Shown in pieces: positions 45,665 to 56,426 of a DNA stretch of 64,000 nt. The position numbers were made by a program, and so were the translations under genes. The DNA is taken from contig CM029666.1 in assembly GCA_017311315.1 (NCBI GenBank), positions 31,754,749 through 31,818,748 on the forward strand, given 5' to 3'. Source of the stretch: Dendrocalamus latiflorus. Its lineage: Eukaryota > Streptophyta > Magnoliopsida > Poales > Poaceae. The notes below the pieces were generated by a model. That model was given only the letters and a program-made list of their open reading frames with translations, was not told where the DNA came from and did not search any database. How positions within the stretch are numbered: position 1 is the stretch's first letter; every line of letters starts with the position of its first letter.

Positions 45665-45909
45665 TGTTGAGAAACTGTCACTGGCGAGTCCAGTCCGAGC
45701 GATTTCTCCTAGACAAAAGATGGATCAATCACAGAGTAATGCAAGAAAATACAATATTGAATACAGACAGATGGAGGAACTTCTTCTTTCTTTATTAATT
45801 TCTCCTTCCAAGGTACAAGTACAATGATTGAAACTCCCTATTTATAGACTAAGTGATGAGGTGTTCAACATAGATCAGGCTTGCAGGCTCAATCTCAGGT
45901 TTCTCAACA
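45665..45909 (-). repeat. Copia 5' LTR, 245 bp
   Basis: Minus-strand start TGTTGAGAAACC at 45909 and end GTTTCTCAACA at 45665, an 11-bp perfect inverted repeat. It is followed by CGTTATCAGCACAAG (45664-45650), the primer-binding region common in plant copia elements. It shares TTCTTTCTTTATTAATTTCT with the 3' LTR. Confidence 0.85.
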
Positions 45910-46168
45910 GTTCGTACCTCATTGATCCACTTTGTACAGTGCTTGGTTCAGACACCCAGATCAGACATGTCTGGCTTAGTGTTTTTTTATTGCTTGATTT
46001 ATTTATTTTCAGTGATACTATTGAGCTATGTAAGGTGTGGGTGGATCATCTTTGTACGATAAAAGATTTGATGATGTAGATCTTATTCATGTGACAACGT
46101 ACAGGGAAATATAAGATTTTGTTTAATGAGGACAGAACTATATATAATTGGACTAATTATAGAGCTTA

Positions 46169-46425
46169 CTCCCTCCAATCATAAATATATATTATTTTAG
46201 ATGTTGACACCGTTCTTAAAACACAAGTTTGATCACTAATTTATATTATACTATATTTATAAAATCTAATAAAATTATAATATTATAAAGTACTTTTCAA
46301 AACAAACCTATATATATATATATGGTTTTTATGTATCTAATATAAATATTTAAAATTAATAATTAAAATTTTAAAAGTTGGACTACATCTAATTCAAAAC
46401 GATGTATATTTGTAACGGGTGGAAG
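46169..46425. mobile_element. Stowaway MITE, 257 bp
   Basis: Starts CTCCCTCCAATCATAAATAT and ends ATATTTGTAACGGGTGGAAG, inverted repeats matching the grass Stowaway (Tc1/mariner) consensus CTCCCTCCGT. It is flanked by TA on both sides (46167-46168, 46426-46427). The interior is AT-rich and non-coding. Confidence 0.85.
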
Positions 46426-46427
46426 TA

Positions 46428-47276
46428 TAACGATAACATGGAATAACATAGTGGTGATGCTCTCGTACACACGCACGGTCTTCAGTTTTCAGATGCATGC
46501 GGTTTTGTGTTGGCGCTGTAGGGATTCGCGATGCATGCTTTGTGTGTTGCGTGAGTGGGGAGCAGAATAAGATGCCGTTCTTTTAAGCTGAAAAAAAGTA
46601 ATTTATAATTAAAATTTTACTATAGTTAATAATAACTTATTTGATATAATTAAATTTAAAACAAAAAAGTTAGACATTACGGTCAATACAAACGAATATA
46701 GAAAAAATAGACAAAAATCTAAAATATCGGGAAAAAATAAAATTTAAAAATAAAAAAAATAAGTAGAAACCAGCGCTAAAACTACGATGGACGGGATCTA
46801 ATAAACCAAGTTGAGCTCCCTCCAATCACAACGAAGGTTCGTGCTTGCTGCGGGGCCCGAGACGGACAACGGTCGACGCGTATAATACTTTGGATAAGAT
46901 TCCTCGACTTTTGCTTTGTGCGATCGTGGGATATCCCTGGGCCCACGCAGCGCACGTCGGCCATCTTTTGGGTGCTGGCCGGGCCCACCGCCAACATCCC
47001 ACAGCCCAAAGGCACCTCTAGCCCACCGGCTACGAGTATCTTATTCTATTGGATCTGATTAGTTGAAATATCTTCATTTGATTGCGTTCGAGTACGAGGG
47101 GTGAGAGTTCTGATTTGCTTAAAGAAGCGAAAATTAAGGGAGAAAGTATTCTCGGGAAAAAAAAGTAATGGAGATAATCCAATCTAGATAGTACTTGTTT
47201 AGTTTAATATTATATACTTGTTTTGTTTAATATTATGATATACTTTTTTCATTTTTTTATTTTTTTACAGACTACT
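46428..47276. other. Intergenic, no gene recognised
   Basis: AT-rich with a GC-richer patch at 46840-47035. The minus-strand frame 47015-46782 resembles no family. Confidence 0.5.
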
Positions 47277-47521
47277 GGGCGTTCCTTTTTAACTTCTAAA
47301 AATTATTTTTTGGTTTTTCATAGTAACTAACTTTTAAATAGAGTGTCTTTTTAAGACGAGATCTACAAGTTGATTATAGTACACACTGTAGCGTCTTCAT
47401 TTATATCGGCTAAAGCAGCACGTAAGTTTTTATTATTGCATACTTTCTCTCACGAACAGTCCAAAAAACTATAAGTCATAGGCAAAAGGCATAAACTGAA
47501 ACAAAAAAGAATAAGCCTGGG
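47277..47521 (-). mobile_element. MITE-like element, family copy B (245 bp)
   Basis: Reads in the opposite orientation to copy A (6344-6583). Shared stretches include GACTGTTCGTGAGA, TGTGTACTATAAT and CTTAAAAAGACA. Ends: GGGCGTTCCTTTTTAACTTC and the inverted CCAGGCTTATTCTTTTTTG. Confidence 0.6.
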
Positions 47522-47970
47522 TTTCGAGACGTGACTATAACTGTTCCTTTTTATAACCTTAACTTAAGATATACTATGAAATTTTAACATGATAAAAGTA
47601 TTTTGAAAGACAAATCTATCATTGCAGAAAATTGCTTTCCTGCCCATTTTGATGGTTTTGGGTGCATGTCATGGTCATGCATGCATAATGCCGTGCACGC
47701 AGGCGACGCTCTCAGTTTTGGATATCTATCTTTCGATGTGTGGTATCGTGTTTTTCCTATTTTTGTGTTTCGAGAATATCAGGGAGTCGCTTTACTTTTG
47801 ATAACACGACGTGTACAAACATTTTCAAGAGAAATGTGTATGACTGCTCAATAATAGTTTATGGGATATGACTTACTGTATTTCATTTCGCCTCGTTGGG
47901 TAGAAAGAAATTGCCAAGTTGGGGCATGAGGAGAGCCGCCAAGGTTGAACTTTCTGCTGGCCGCTGGTAA

Positions 47971-48694
47971 CCTGGGGCTGTATCTGGGTATCTATTATCC
48001 TTGTCTAAATGTATTCCCACACTATTAGGTCGGGTATATATAAGAAATAAAATATCAATTTAGATTTAGACATGGAGATGATAATACCCACTTAACCATT
48101 TTTACCTATACCAATTCAAACCTAGGGTTGATGGCGCACTTGGATTATCCATGGGTTTGAACTACCCATACTTATTTATACCTTTCTATAAAAGCATATG
48201 GAAGCCATATATGCACCTATACCCGCCAATTTGCACAGAGTGGGTCCATACACACAGAATCATTTCTAACAAATTTCAGTCAGTTTTGTAAAACTTTTGT
48301 AGTGTGAACGTGAGGTTGAAATTTTAAATACCGAAGTTTTACGAAACCTTCCTATAAAAGCATGTGGGGCCCACGTGTGTGCCTAGCCCTGCAAATTTGC
48401 ATAGAGTAGCTCTCCTACATGCAGAATAATCTCTAATAAATTTTAATTGATTTTAGAAAACTTTTGTGGTGTGAACGCGATGTTAAAATTTTAAATACCG
48501 AAGTTTTACGAAAACTTTATAAGCCTATTTGACTTAACCTCTCTTTTTTTCCTTCTACTTTACCCGATGAGTTACCAAACCCATTGGATATACCCTTTTT
48601 TATTTAGGTATGTGTAATATCACTTTCGAATAGATATGGATAAAACTGGGTATAGATTTGGTTTACCCATACCCTACCCAGTGACATCCCTACG
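47971..48694. mobile_element. Possible non-autonomous hAT-like element with tandem duplication
   Basis: The ends carry inverted, loosely matching words (CTGTATCTGGGTATC at the left; GGGTAGGGTATGGG on the opposite strand at the right), with more TACCCATA words inside, a hAT-like subterminal pattern. The middle holds a 166-bp tandem duplication (48181-48346 and 48347-48512), each unit starting CCTTTCTATAAAAGCAT and ending TACCGAAGTTTTACGAAA. No target duplication was found. Confidence 0.4.
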
Positions 48695-49072
48695 ATAAAC
48701 AGACTTGAGTGCTATAGAAGATGCATGCTTGGCCTTGGCAGTCATATGGGATATGGGAAACACCTGACACAGGTCAACATACATGTCGAGTGCTAGGGCG
48801 GCCCACCGAGCCGCTTGGTAGTGTAAGGTAGCCCGCTAAAGGCAAGCTGACAAACACGCACGGGCCCGCAGCCCAGCGAGCTTGATCGTCGAGCCCTCCA
48901 CCCTTTCTCCGCTCTAGCATTGCCTAGACCTCAGAACAGTGCCACATGTGTGGGTGTGGCACGACAGCCATGCACGACTCGTTGAATGAATTGCCCTGTG
49001 CCAAGTTGCCACCGTGCCACGCATGGTGTATGCATGGAGGGCTAGCAGAGAGGCTACTTAGGAGGGTGGGTG
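48695..49072. other. Intergenic, no gene recognised
   Basis: Moderately GC-rich. Short frames occur on both strands between 48924 and 49164 but show no family features. Confidence 0.5.
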
Positions 49073-49370
49073 AGGGTATGTACAATACTCTGTCTCTTAA
49101 AGTCATCTATAAGACTTCCACTTTACCTAAAGACAACATTAGTGACAACATCTCGAACTGTTAAATTAATTTCTCTAACTATTTTATATTATTTTTATCA
49201 CATTTCCCTCCTCACACTTCATTACCATTTGCATTGGTTTGTGTGCTCAAGTTGTCTCTTGCATAAGAGATAGTACATTCTTTTTCCTCACATCCTCTTT
49301 TCTCCACATAGGAATTTACTGATATGGTATAGCTAAGAGACCGCTGAAGTGGCACTATTGAAGATGCCCT
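49073..49370. mobile_element. MITE-like element, 298 bp
   Basis: Starts AGGGTATGTACAATAC and ends, inverted, AGGGCATCTTCAATAG; imperfect terminal inverted repeats of about 16 bp. AT-rich and non-coding. Resembles the GGGCATCTCCAATAG class of grass MITEs. The target duplication is not clear. Confidence 0.55.
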
Positions 49371-50295
49371 GAGTTGAGTGCCTCGCGATCCAACATGCCG
49401 AGCCTATGCTGATTGGCCCCATGTAGCACAGTAATTTGGGAAAATTTTATTCTTGTCACTAAAAATATGTCCAATTTTGGTCATGCCATTTAGAATATAT
49501 GTATTTCATTTTTGCCACTATCATCCATACTGTTGGTTTTACTGTTACGGTAGATTGTTTGATAGCTATTTCCTACAAGTTTTCCCATAAAGACGTCTAA
49601 TACCCCTGCCAACTTGTGGACCCCACTGTCAGCCCCTCGTTTCTTTCTTTGTTCTTGCCTCGCTGTCTCAGTCTTTGCCTCACAGGAAGGAAGAGCTCGA
49701 TGCAGCCGTGCTACCATCCCGTGAGAACTCGCCATCTATTCGTGGTACGTAAGCCAATCCAACCGCATCATCTTCTTCCCCTTTCCATTCCCTTTGTCTC
49801 TTCTCTACCGCCCTATCATTTCATCCTTTGTTCTGCCTAGAACGTAGCCTTTGACCGTGTTGGTGAGACCTAGACCTATTGATCACATCATATTGCACCA
49901 TTCATCTAGGAATACATTACCCCTCAATCAATTCTATGTTTGCTGTAGATAAGCATTGGGGTTGATCCATTGTCCCCAACTCTGGTCGTCACTGACACAA
50001 CGCCATTACCCTGCACCTCAGTGAGTCACAGTTCAATACCTCTCTTTCAAAGCATCCTTGACCTTCTATAAACCTAACTCATACCTCCTTTGAAGCTCTC
50101 CATCGTTGTGGTGCCCCACCAATGCGGATCTTAGTCTCGCCGCCCCAGTCCTCCGCCACCAAGATGTAGCCGAGCTCCTTTGTCACATTTGACAGTGCGA
50201 GTGAATTTTTGGGACACTTTTGGTGCTAAGACACTAGCTACTTTAGTCCTCCATGGTGTTTGTGTAGTCACTGTTGTAGCCATGGTGGCGCCGCC
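49371..50295. other. Intergenic, no gene recognised
   Basis: No family resemblance in either strand. A CT-rich patch lies at 49620-49830 and another GC-richer patch at 50100-50290, just left of the LTR-like block. Confidence 0.5.
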
Positions 50296-51895
50296 TGTAG
50301 GATCAAGGATAATTGATTAGGAGGGGTGAATAGAAGGTTCTAAAATTTCTTGCTTTCTAAAACTAACTTCTACAAATTAAGAGGTAAACAAGATCTCTAT
50401 AATTCAAGACCTACATAATTCTAGAAATGTTAAGGCACCACAAGCCAAGTCTCTACAAATATGTTTCTAGCTCAACAAGATATGATAATTTCATTTACTA
50501 GAAATGTAAATGTGGAATAGTAGAGACAAAGAAATAACCAAATGAAGACACTCGATGTTTTGACGTGGTATCGAAGACTTGCCGACCTTCACTAGTCCAC
50601 GTTGAGGAAAGCCCAAACGAATTGGACAGACTTCACGAATTAAGCCTTGCTCCTCGATTCCACTAATGGTGTTTTTCCTTCACTCCAGAGATGGCAAACA
50701 CAGAGCCACTCACAATTTGGTGCCGGGCCTCTTCATAATCTTCTTAAAGAGATCACCGTGTAAACCACCTCCAAGCTATTTAGGTACCAATAAGCACTAA
50801 GAGTAATAAATCATGAGCTTCGCTTGAAGGCAATCAAGTACCAAAGATCAATCTTGGAATGAATGCACTTAAATTTGGCTCAGCTACCTCAAAGGATGAA
50901 AATGGAGTAAATGAGGTGTTTGAGGTGCACTATTTGCTCAAGGATATTCAATGGAGTAAATTCTACCTGTCCTTAAGCCGGTGGGGGTGAATTTATACCC
51001 CTACCAACCAATTTGATCGTTAGAGAGCAAATTCCTGAATTTTTAGCAAATGCGGTAATACCGCTGTTCATTAGCCAGTACTACTACACTTGCACAATAA
51101 CAGCCATAATAGTCATCTTAAATGCTTCTAAACTAGTCGTTATATTTGCAGCGCAGTACTACCAATGTTATAAGTGTTGTAGTTTCGATTTTTGATAGTA
51201 CCATTTTCACGAAGCGGTACTACCGTTTTTCTTGAGGACCAGAGTTGCCATCTCTGGCAATAACATACCGCCAACTAGTATTCAGTCCTACTAGGGTGCG
51301 GTAGTATCGCTCAAAATTTGCGGTAATGCCGCGATGCGGTAGTACCACCATTGTACTCCGGTACTATACCATTTTTCCCAGGGAGCAAACATACTCCAAA
51401 AGTACCTTTTTATAAATAACATACCACCAACTAAAATTCAGTCTTACTGGGATGCAGTAGTACCGCCCTATCTTCCGGTCATACCGCTGAGCGGTAGTAC
51501 CGTTGTATAAACTCTGGTACTACCAATTTTCCTATAAATACATAGTTGGCTTTTAATTTTAATTCAAGGTGCATGCATGATCTTTAGTTGATCCAATGGC
51601 GCAAGAATATGCTGTCAAGCTACTAGTTATGATGTCTTTTAATAGTATGACATCTAACCTAAAATCTGGCCTTCCAACCTTTTTCTCCTAAGACCGGTAA
51701 AAACAAAATCCTAGACTATTGATACCTTCATCTTGGACCAAGTTTGTCTTCATGTTAACCTTTAGCATATATCTCCAGGTTGTCGCATTCATCACTAGGA
51801 TTAAACCTTTCAAAACACTCGACAATCATGTTAGTCCTATATTCATATTTTGTCATTAACTACCAAAATAATTTTTAGGGATCTAGATGCTTTCA
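50296..51895. repeat. LTR-like block with GGTAGTACC motifs
   Basis: TGTAGGATCAAGGAT start and GATGCTTTCA end, consistent with a 1.6-kb solo LTR, though no target duplication confirms it. 51040-51530 holds many palindromic GCGGTAGTACCGC-type words, as at 24840-25310, and flanking words are also shared with that region, so the two are probably diverged members of one retroelement family. No coding region. Confidence 0.5.
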
Positions 51896-52253
51896 TCACC
51901 GTGGAGCACATCATTGCCGCTAGCAACCCTCTGGTGGTCCACGTCCCAGAGACTACCACCCATGGTTTCGCCTCCCCCTCTATCCATTTTTGAGCTCCCC
52001 TACGACTTGTTGCTGCCGGCGTGCACCAAATGCCTAGGGCCGTCCTCCTCTATTTCTTCTCTCTGACACACGGGCCCACTGAAATAAACAAGGGCACAAT
52101 GGTCAATTCATTAGCCCTATTAGGTCAAAATAAGTTTGACTGGTAGTAGCGGCAAAAATGATATGTGTATATTCTTGATGGCATAACCAAAATTACACAC
52201 ATTTTCACTAACATGAACAAAATATTTTCCTATTAATTTTGATAGCTGGCAAT

Positions 52254-53150
52254 TGATACTATAAAACAATGGAGGAAGACAATTATGATAAGAAGAGCAC
52301 ACCCTCAATGGAGCCTGGTTGTGCTTTATATAGTTGTATCGATCGGCTACAGTACATATGGCAAGTGCCAGAATACAACATAACAGATAACCGAGAGAAT
52401 CGGGATCTGGTTGTAAATAGAACATTATAATCCCTTTCTATCTATACAAGCATGTAATCAGGAAGTAAATACAAAGGAAAATACAAAGGATATTGCGTGA
52501 GATTAGCTAGTCAATCCCAACTATACTCATGCATGGCTGATCTCAACTATATTCAAACATCCTCCCTCAATCTCAACTAGTTGCCACAAGGTTGAGATTG
52601 CTTTTGAGTTGAGAAAATAGTCGAGTAGCCAAGGGTTTGGTGAAGATATCTACCACTTGATCTTGCGAGGAGATGAACTTGATTGTCATCATTATTTGAG
52701 CAACCCGTTCACGTACAAAATGAAAGTCAATCTGAATGTGCTTTGTCCTTGCATGAAACACCAGATTTGCAAACAGATAAGTGGCACCAAGATTGTCACA
52801 CCAAAAGATAGGAGGCTTGGCTTGATAGATTCCAAGTTCCTAAATCAAGGATTGAACCCATCTAATCTTGGCTATGGCATTTGCCAAATATTGTATGACT
52901 CGGTGCTTGATCGAAAAATGGTCACTTGCTTCCTCGAATTCCAGGAGATCAAATTGGAACCAAAGAATATCGCATAGCCCCCAATTGATCTCTGGTCATC
53001 AAGGCTTCCTGCCTAGGCCACATATGAAAACATGCTCAAAAGAGTTGAGGTAGATCATTGCAGCTACAGTCCATTTGTTACCGAGCCCTTGATATGCCAT
53101 AGAATGTGTTTCGCTACTATCCAATGGGGCAGAATTTGTTACTGCAGGAA
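52254..53150 (-). pseudogene. Copia remnant: RNase H end, polypurine tract and 3' LTR
   Basis: The minus strand from about 53000 to 52573 encodes copia RNase [20 protein letters not shown], then broken frames, then [20 protein letters not shown] and [20 protein letters not shown]. The stop is followed by a purine tract (GATTGAGGGAGGA) and an LTR starting TGTTTGAATATAG at 52559 and ending near 52254. Everything 5' of RNase H is lost, and several stops and frame changes are present. It abuts the PIF/Harbinger remnant on the right. Confidence 0.8.
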
Positions 53151-53160
53151 TTAAAAAACC

Positions 53161-53400
53161 TTGTTGATGGTGAATGAAATGCCCGACCTTGTTACTGCAG
53201 GAATCCCACGTTGCATCATACACAATTGGGTCATACAAGACGGGATCGATGACTTTATTATTACTGATTCTAATTGGCCACACTATAGTCATTCTACAAC
53301 GTATACTGGTCAAGCAAGTGAGCATGCAGCTATGGTCAATTTTAGGCAACAAATTGCAGACCAGATGTGGGCAGACCGTCAAAACAGCAATGTTAACTGA
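53161..53400 (+). pseudogene. PIF/Harbinger transposase C-terminal remnant
   Basis: An open frame ending at TGA 53398-53400 reads IIHNWVIQDGIDDFII, then GQASEHAAMVNFRQQIADQM and WADRQN. The HNWVIQ segment is the conserved end of the DDE_Tnp_4 family (ALHNFI in many members), followed by its usual tail. The catalytic D, D and E lie upstream and are missing. A CTGCAG just before GAATCCC could be an old splice acceptor. The copia remnant ends immediately to the left, so it probably removed the rest. Confidence 0.6.
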
Positions 53401-53403
53401 ATT

Positions 53404-53535
53404 TGAGGTGTATTTGTTCAATATGAGTTGTATTTGTTCAATATGAGTTGTATTTGTTCAATATGAGTTGTAAGGACCTATTGCTTGCGGAATTTGAGTT
53501 GCAAGGACCTATTGCTTGCTGAATTTGAGTTGTAT
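53404..53535 (+). repeat. Short tandem repeats downstream of the transposase tail
   Basis: Three copies of a 21-bp unit TTGTATTTGTTCAATATGAG, then two copies of a roughly 36-bp unit with AAGGACCTATTGCTTGC. In the position of the transposase 3' UTR. Confidence 0.8.
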
Positions 53536-53630
53536 GAACATCTTTCTTGAAGTTAATATTATTCCAGGCTTCATTAGTGTTTGACATAATCATAATTGTT
53601 TGTGTACTTTCTATGTTGGCATGGTAGACA

Positions 53631-54558
53631 ATGGATGACCATGTTGAAGGACTTGGGGGCACTAATGGCCATGCTACATGGACATCGGCTCAGTCAGCTT
53701 TCATGCTGACTCACCTTGCCAATGTGGTGGCTGGTGGTGCTAAGACATCAAAGGGCTTCAAGAAAGTCCATCAAAATGCATGTGCTAGGGCTCTCAATGA
53801 AAAGTTCAGCACTATGCGCACTGGTGAGCAAATCAAGAACCATTTGAAAACATGGTCAAGGAAGTTTGCAAAGATAAATAGACTTAGGAAGCTGAGTGCT
53901 GCTGGCTGGGATGAAGATAACTTCATTATCACACTTGATGCTGAGCACTACAATAACCATGTGCAGGTATACTTCAATACTTGGTCTGCTCATAATTGGG
54001 GCTTGCTGAAATTTATTTTTTTTCATATCCTAGGATCACAAGGCAGATGCTGAGTATCTGAACAAGCCTCTAGACCACTATGGTGAGATGCAAACAATAT
54101 TTGGCAACAACATGGCTACAGAAAAGTTTGCCAAGGACTCAAGTGCAGCTCTAGGTACTGAAGATGGAGGAACTGAAACTGATGATGTTCCTGCACATGA
54201 TGTGCGTGATGGAAGTACTATTCCGGATAATCATGGGGCAACATCTTCTGCAAGCAAGACCAGCAAGAGGGCTAGGATAGCTAAGATTGAAGACGATGGG
54301 CTGATTAGTGCTTTCAAAAGTGTAGGTGAGAACATTGCCAATGCTATAAAGATGGCCGCTAAACCTGAAAATGAATTGCCTGCAGACTTATTTGACCAAT
54401 TGAAAAGCCTTCCTGGGTTTGATAAGACCCACACATCTTTCTACTTTGCATATTTGGTGGCTAACCCTCACATTGGAAAGGCTTTCTACCTCCTGCCGTT
54501 CGAGCACAAGCTAGACTGGGTTGCAATGTTCATTAGTGAGAGGTTTCCAGGACAGTGA
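53631..54558 (+). CDS. Myb/SANT-like protein of a PIF/Harbinger element
   Basis: Two exons, 53631-53966 and 54034-54558, with a 67-bp GT-AG intron in phase 0, give 286 residues without stops. Residues about 15-95 form a Myb/SANT-like trihelix domain: ATWTSAQSAFMLTHL, KTSKGFKKVHQNACARAL, QIKNHLKTWSRKFAKINRL and LSAAGWDEDN. A GEMQTIFGNNMATEKFAKDS block follows the intron, then an acidic linker, a KRARIAKIEDD basic patch and a C-terminal LKSLPGFDKTHT / AYLVANPHIGKAFYLLPFEH module. Such proteins are the DNA-binding partners (ORF1-like) of Harbinger transposases or their domesticated relatives. It follows the transposase tail by about 230 bp in the same direction. It could still be expressed, but its partner here is destroyed. 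Confidence 0.75.
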
Positions 54559-54954
54559 AGGTGATTTGGAGGAGTAGGACGTTTCTTTTGGTGGAACCAC
54601 ATATAACTATGCACTGTGGTCTAATATTAGGAATGCTATAACTTATGTACTGTCTAATGCCACAAGCCTTGAACTTGCTATATTGTGTGGCTTGAATTCG
54701 ATGTATACCTTCTAGCAAATGTTTGATTCATGTGACAAAAGATGAGTAGCACAGAGGTAACCTTACCAAAAGGTCACCACACCTTCTGTCCTATCCCCAT
54801 CCCTCTATCCAAACTGGTGACTGGGATCATTCTATCCCCTTTTATCCCCTCAACCAAACAGAAAACAGGGTCGATCCCATCCCAACAACCAAACAAGAAC
54901 TAGGTTGGTTCCATCCTAAAAATCAGGAATGGGTCTATCCCATCCCACCACGTC

Positions 54955-54972
54955 CCCAAACCAAACACACGC
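54955..54972. repeat. Probable right end of the PIF/Harbinger remnant
   Basis: CCCAAACCAAACACACGC read outward, that is GCGTGTGTTTGGTTTGGG inward, followed by TTA (54973-54975). This resembles the terminal repeats and TTA target of PIF/Harbinger and Tourist elements. The matching left end is not in view. Confidence 0.5.
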
Positions 54973-55174
54973 TTAATTATTTTATGGAAGTGCAAGCAAT
55001 GACTCGCCTTCAAGGGCAGGCCTATATATATCTCTCTGGACGAACACATCATACAATCTTATTTCCATGCTGCAAAATGTACTAAAAAATCACTGTAAAT
55101 TTGTCGAACTACAATTCAAATTGACATGTTCAAAGCAGAGGTGCTAGGATTTGCGTAAGGTCGTCATGGTAATT

Positions 55175-55751
55175 TATGAAAACACTTGGCCCTTCTTATT
55201 GGGTGAAATGTAACTGAACTCTACCGACAGTTCCGCAGCATCACCAGCAGAGCCACGCGGCGGTCGCCCTCGTCCTGGAGCGCGGCGGTCACATCGACGA
55301 TGGCGTCCTGCTACACGGTGACGCTGCTCGTGCGGCACACGCAGGCGTGCTGCACCTGCAGCTACAACGATCGGAGCGCGTCCATCAGCCGCGCGTGCTG
55401 GGCCGCGGACGTCACGTGCAGCGCGGCCGTGTTCTGCCCCACCATCCCAACCTCCACCGCATCGTCGACCACGTTGGTGGAAGGGTGTTGGGAGGCAATG
55501 CCAACGGCTGTCAGAGTAGCTGCCGCCTGCCTCGCACGCCGCTCCACTTCCACGCGGCTGAGGATGGTGCCGTCCAGGCGTTGACGATGCTTCGGAGTTG
55601 GCTGCTCCGCCGAGGGTTTTGTCGGGCCAGGAGGCTCGACGCCGGCTCCATGGCACGGAGAGGGAAGATAGCGTAGGAGCTCAGGGAGGAATTCTTTGTC
55701 CATGCCTTTCGCCGTGAGCTCAGTGAGATTTATTGTAGGGTATATATACAT
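55175..55751 (-). pseudogene. Damaged fragment of an unrecognised gene
   Basis: From about 55751 the minus strand is open for 129 codons (with MDKEFLPELLRYLP, ILSRVEVERRARQAAATL, VGQNTAALHVTSAAQHARLM), then meets stops, while similar coding quality continues in frame as ALQDEGDRRVALLVMLRNC. GC-rich third positions argue for former coding sequence. I do not recognise the family. Ala-rich helices are likely. At least two in-frame stops mean it is broken or a retained piece. Confidence 0.45.
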
Positions 55752-56177
55752 TTTGAAACAAACTTCAAGTGCAAATCTGAGTCTTTAGATTTTGGATGAA
55801 GGGGCTAGATCCAATGCTACATTGCGCACGCACACAACAAAATAAAGGGACAATAAAAAAAAAGTGTCCTGGACTTATTATAGCATATATGGTGCTGTAC
55901 TGCTGTGCCTTGAGGGCACTATGGCGCGCAGTAGATACGTTTCCGTTTAGTTCCGCCCAAGCCAAAAATGAGTAGGAGCACTATCTTCGTAAATGTGGAA
56001 GTACTTTATTGCAAAACATAGAGGTATATATGCAATTTCAAATTTTGTAAGGGGGTGCATGTGCCTTTGCTACCAATGGCAATAATTCGTATATGAAACA
56101 ATCGCTGTAGAGAATCTGGTGCCACAATGTTGGTATGTTGTCCAAAACCAGTCCAAATCTGGTGCCATCATCTCTGA
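55752..56177. other. Intergenic, no gene recognised
   Basis: No feature seen between the damaged gene fragment and the MITE-like element. Confidence 0.5.
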
Positions 56178-56426
56178 GGACTTATTCGCTTTGCTTTCTA
56201 AAAGTCATTTTTCTATAATAAATGACTTTTTTTATAGTGCCTAGCTTTCAAACAAAATATCTTTTCTAGAGGGGTATACTAGTCGATTGTAGTACACATT
56301 GTAGTGACTTCATTTATATCGACCAAAATCGCACACGAGTGTCTATCTCTACAAGCTTCTTTACAAGCTATTACTATCATAAGCCAAAGCAAAAAAACCA
56401 TCAGCAAAAGCCAATATAAGTGCCCC
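56178..56426 (-). mobile_element. MITE-like element, family copy C (about 250 bp)
   Basis: Same orientation as copy B. Shares TGTAGTACACATTGTAG, CTTCATTTATATCG and AAGCCAA words with it. Left end GAGGACTTATTCGC and inverted right end GGGGCACTTATATTGGC form a loose inverted repeat. Confidence 0.55.

Larger units (their letters stand above)
37499..45909 (-). mobile_element. Ty1/copia retrotransposon, decayed, same strand as ELF3
   Basis: The right (5') LTR is 45665-45909 and the left (3') LTR about 37499-37697. A primer-binding-type CGTTATCAGCAC follows the 5' LTR, and a purine tract CCAAGGGGAG precedes the 3' LTR. Gag and pol remnants run from 42807 to 37905 in the copia order: gag, protease, integrase, reverse transcriptase, RNase H. 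LTRs are clearly diverged and the coding region has many stops, so it is old. No target duplication is recognisable. Confidence 0.88.
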
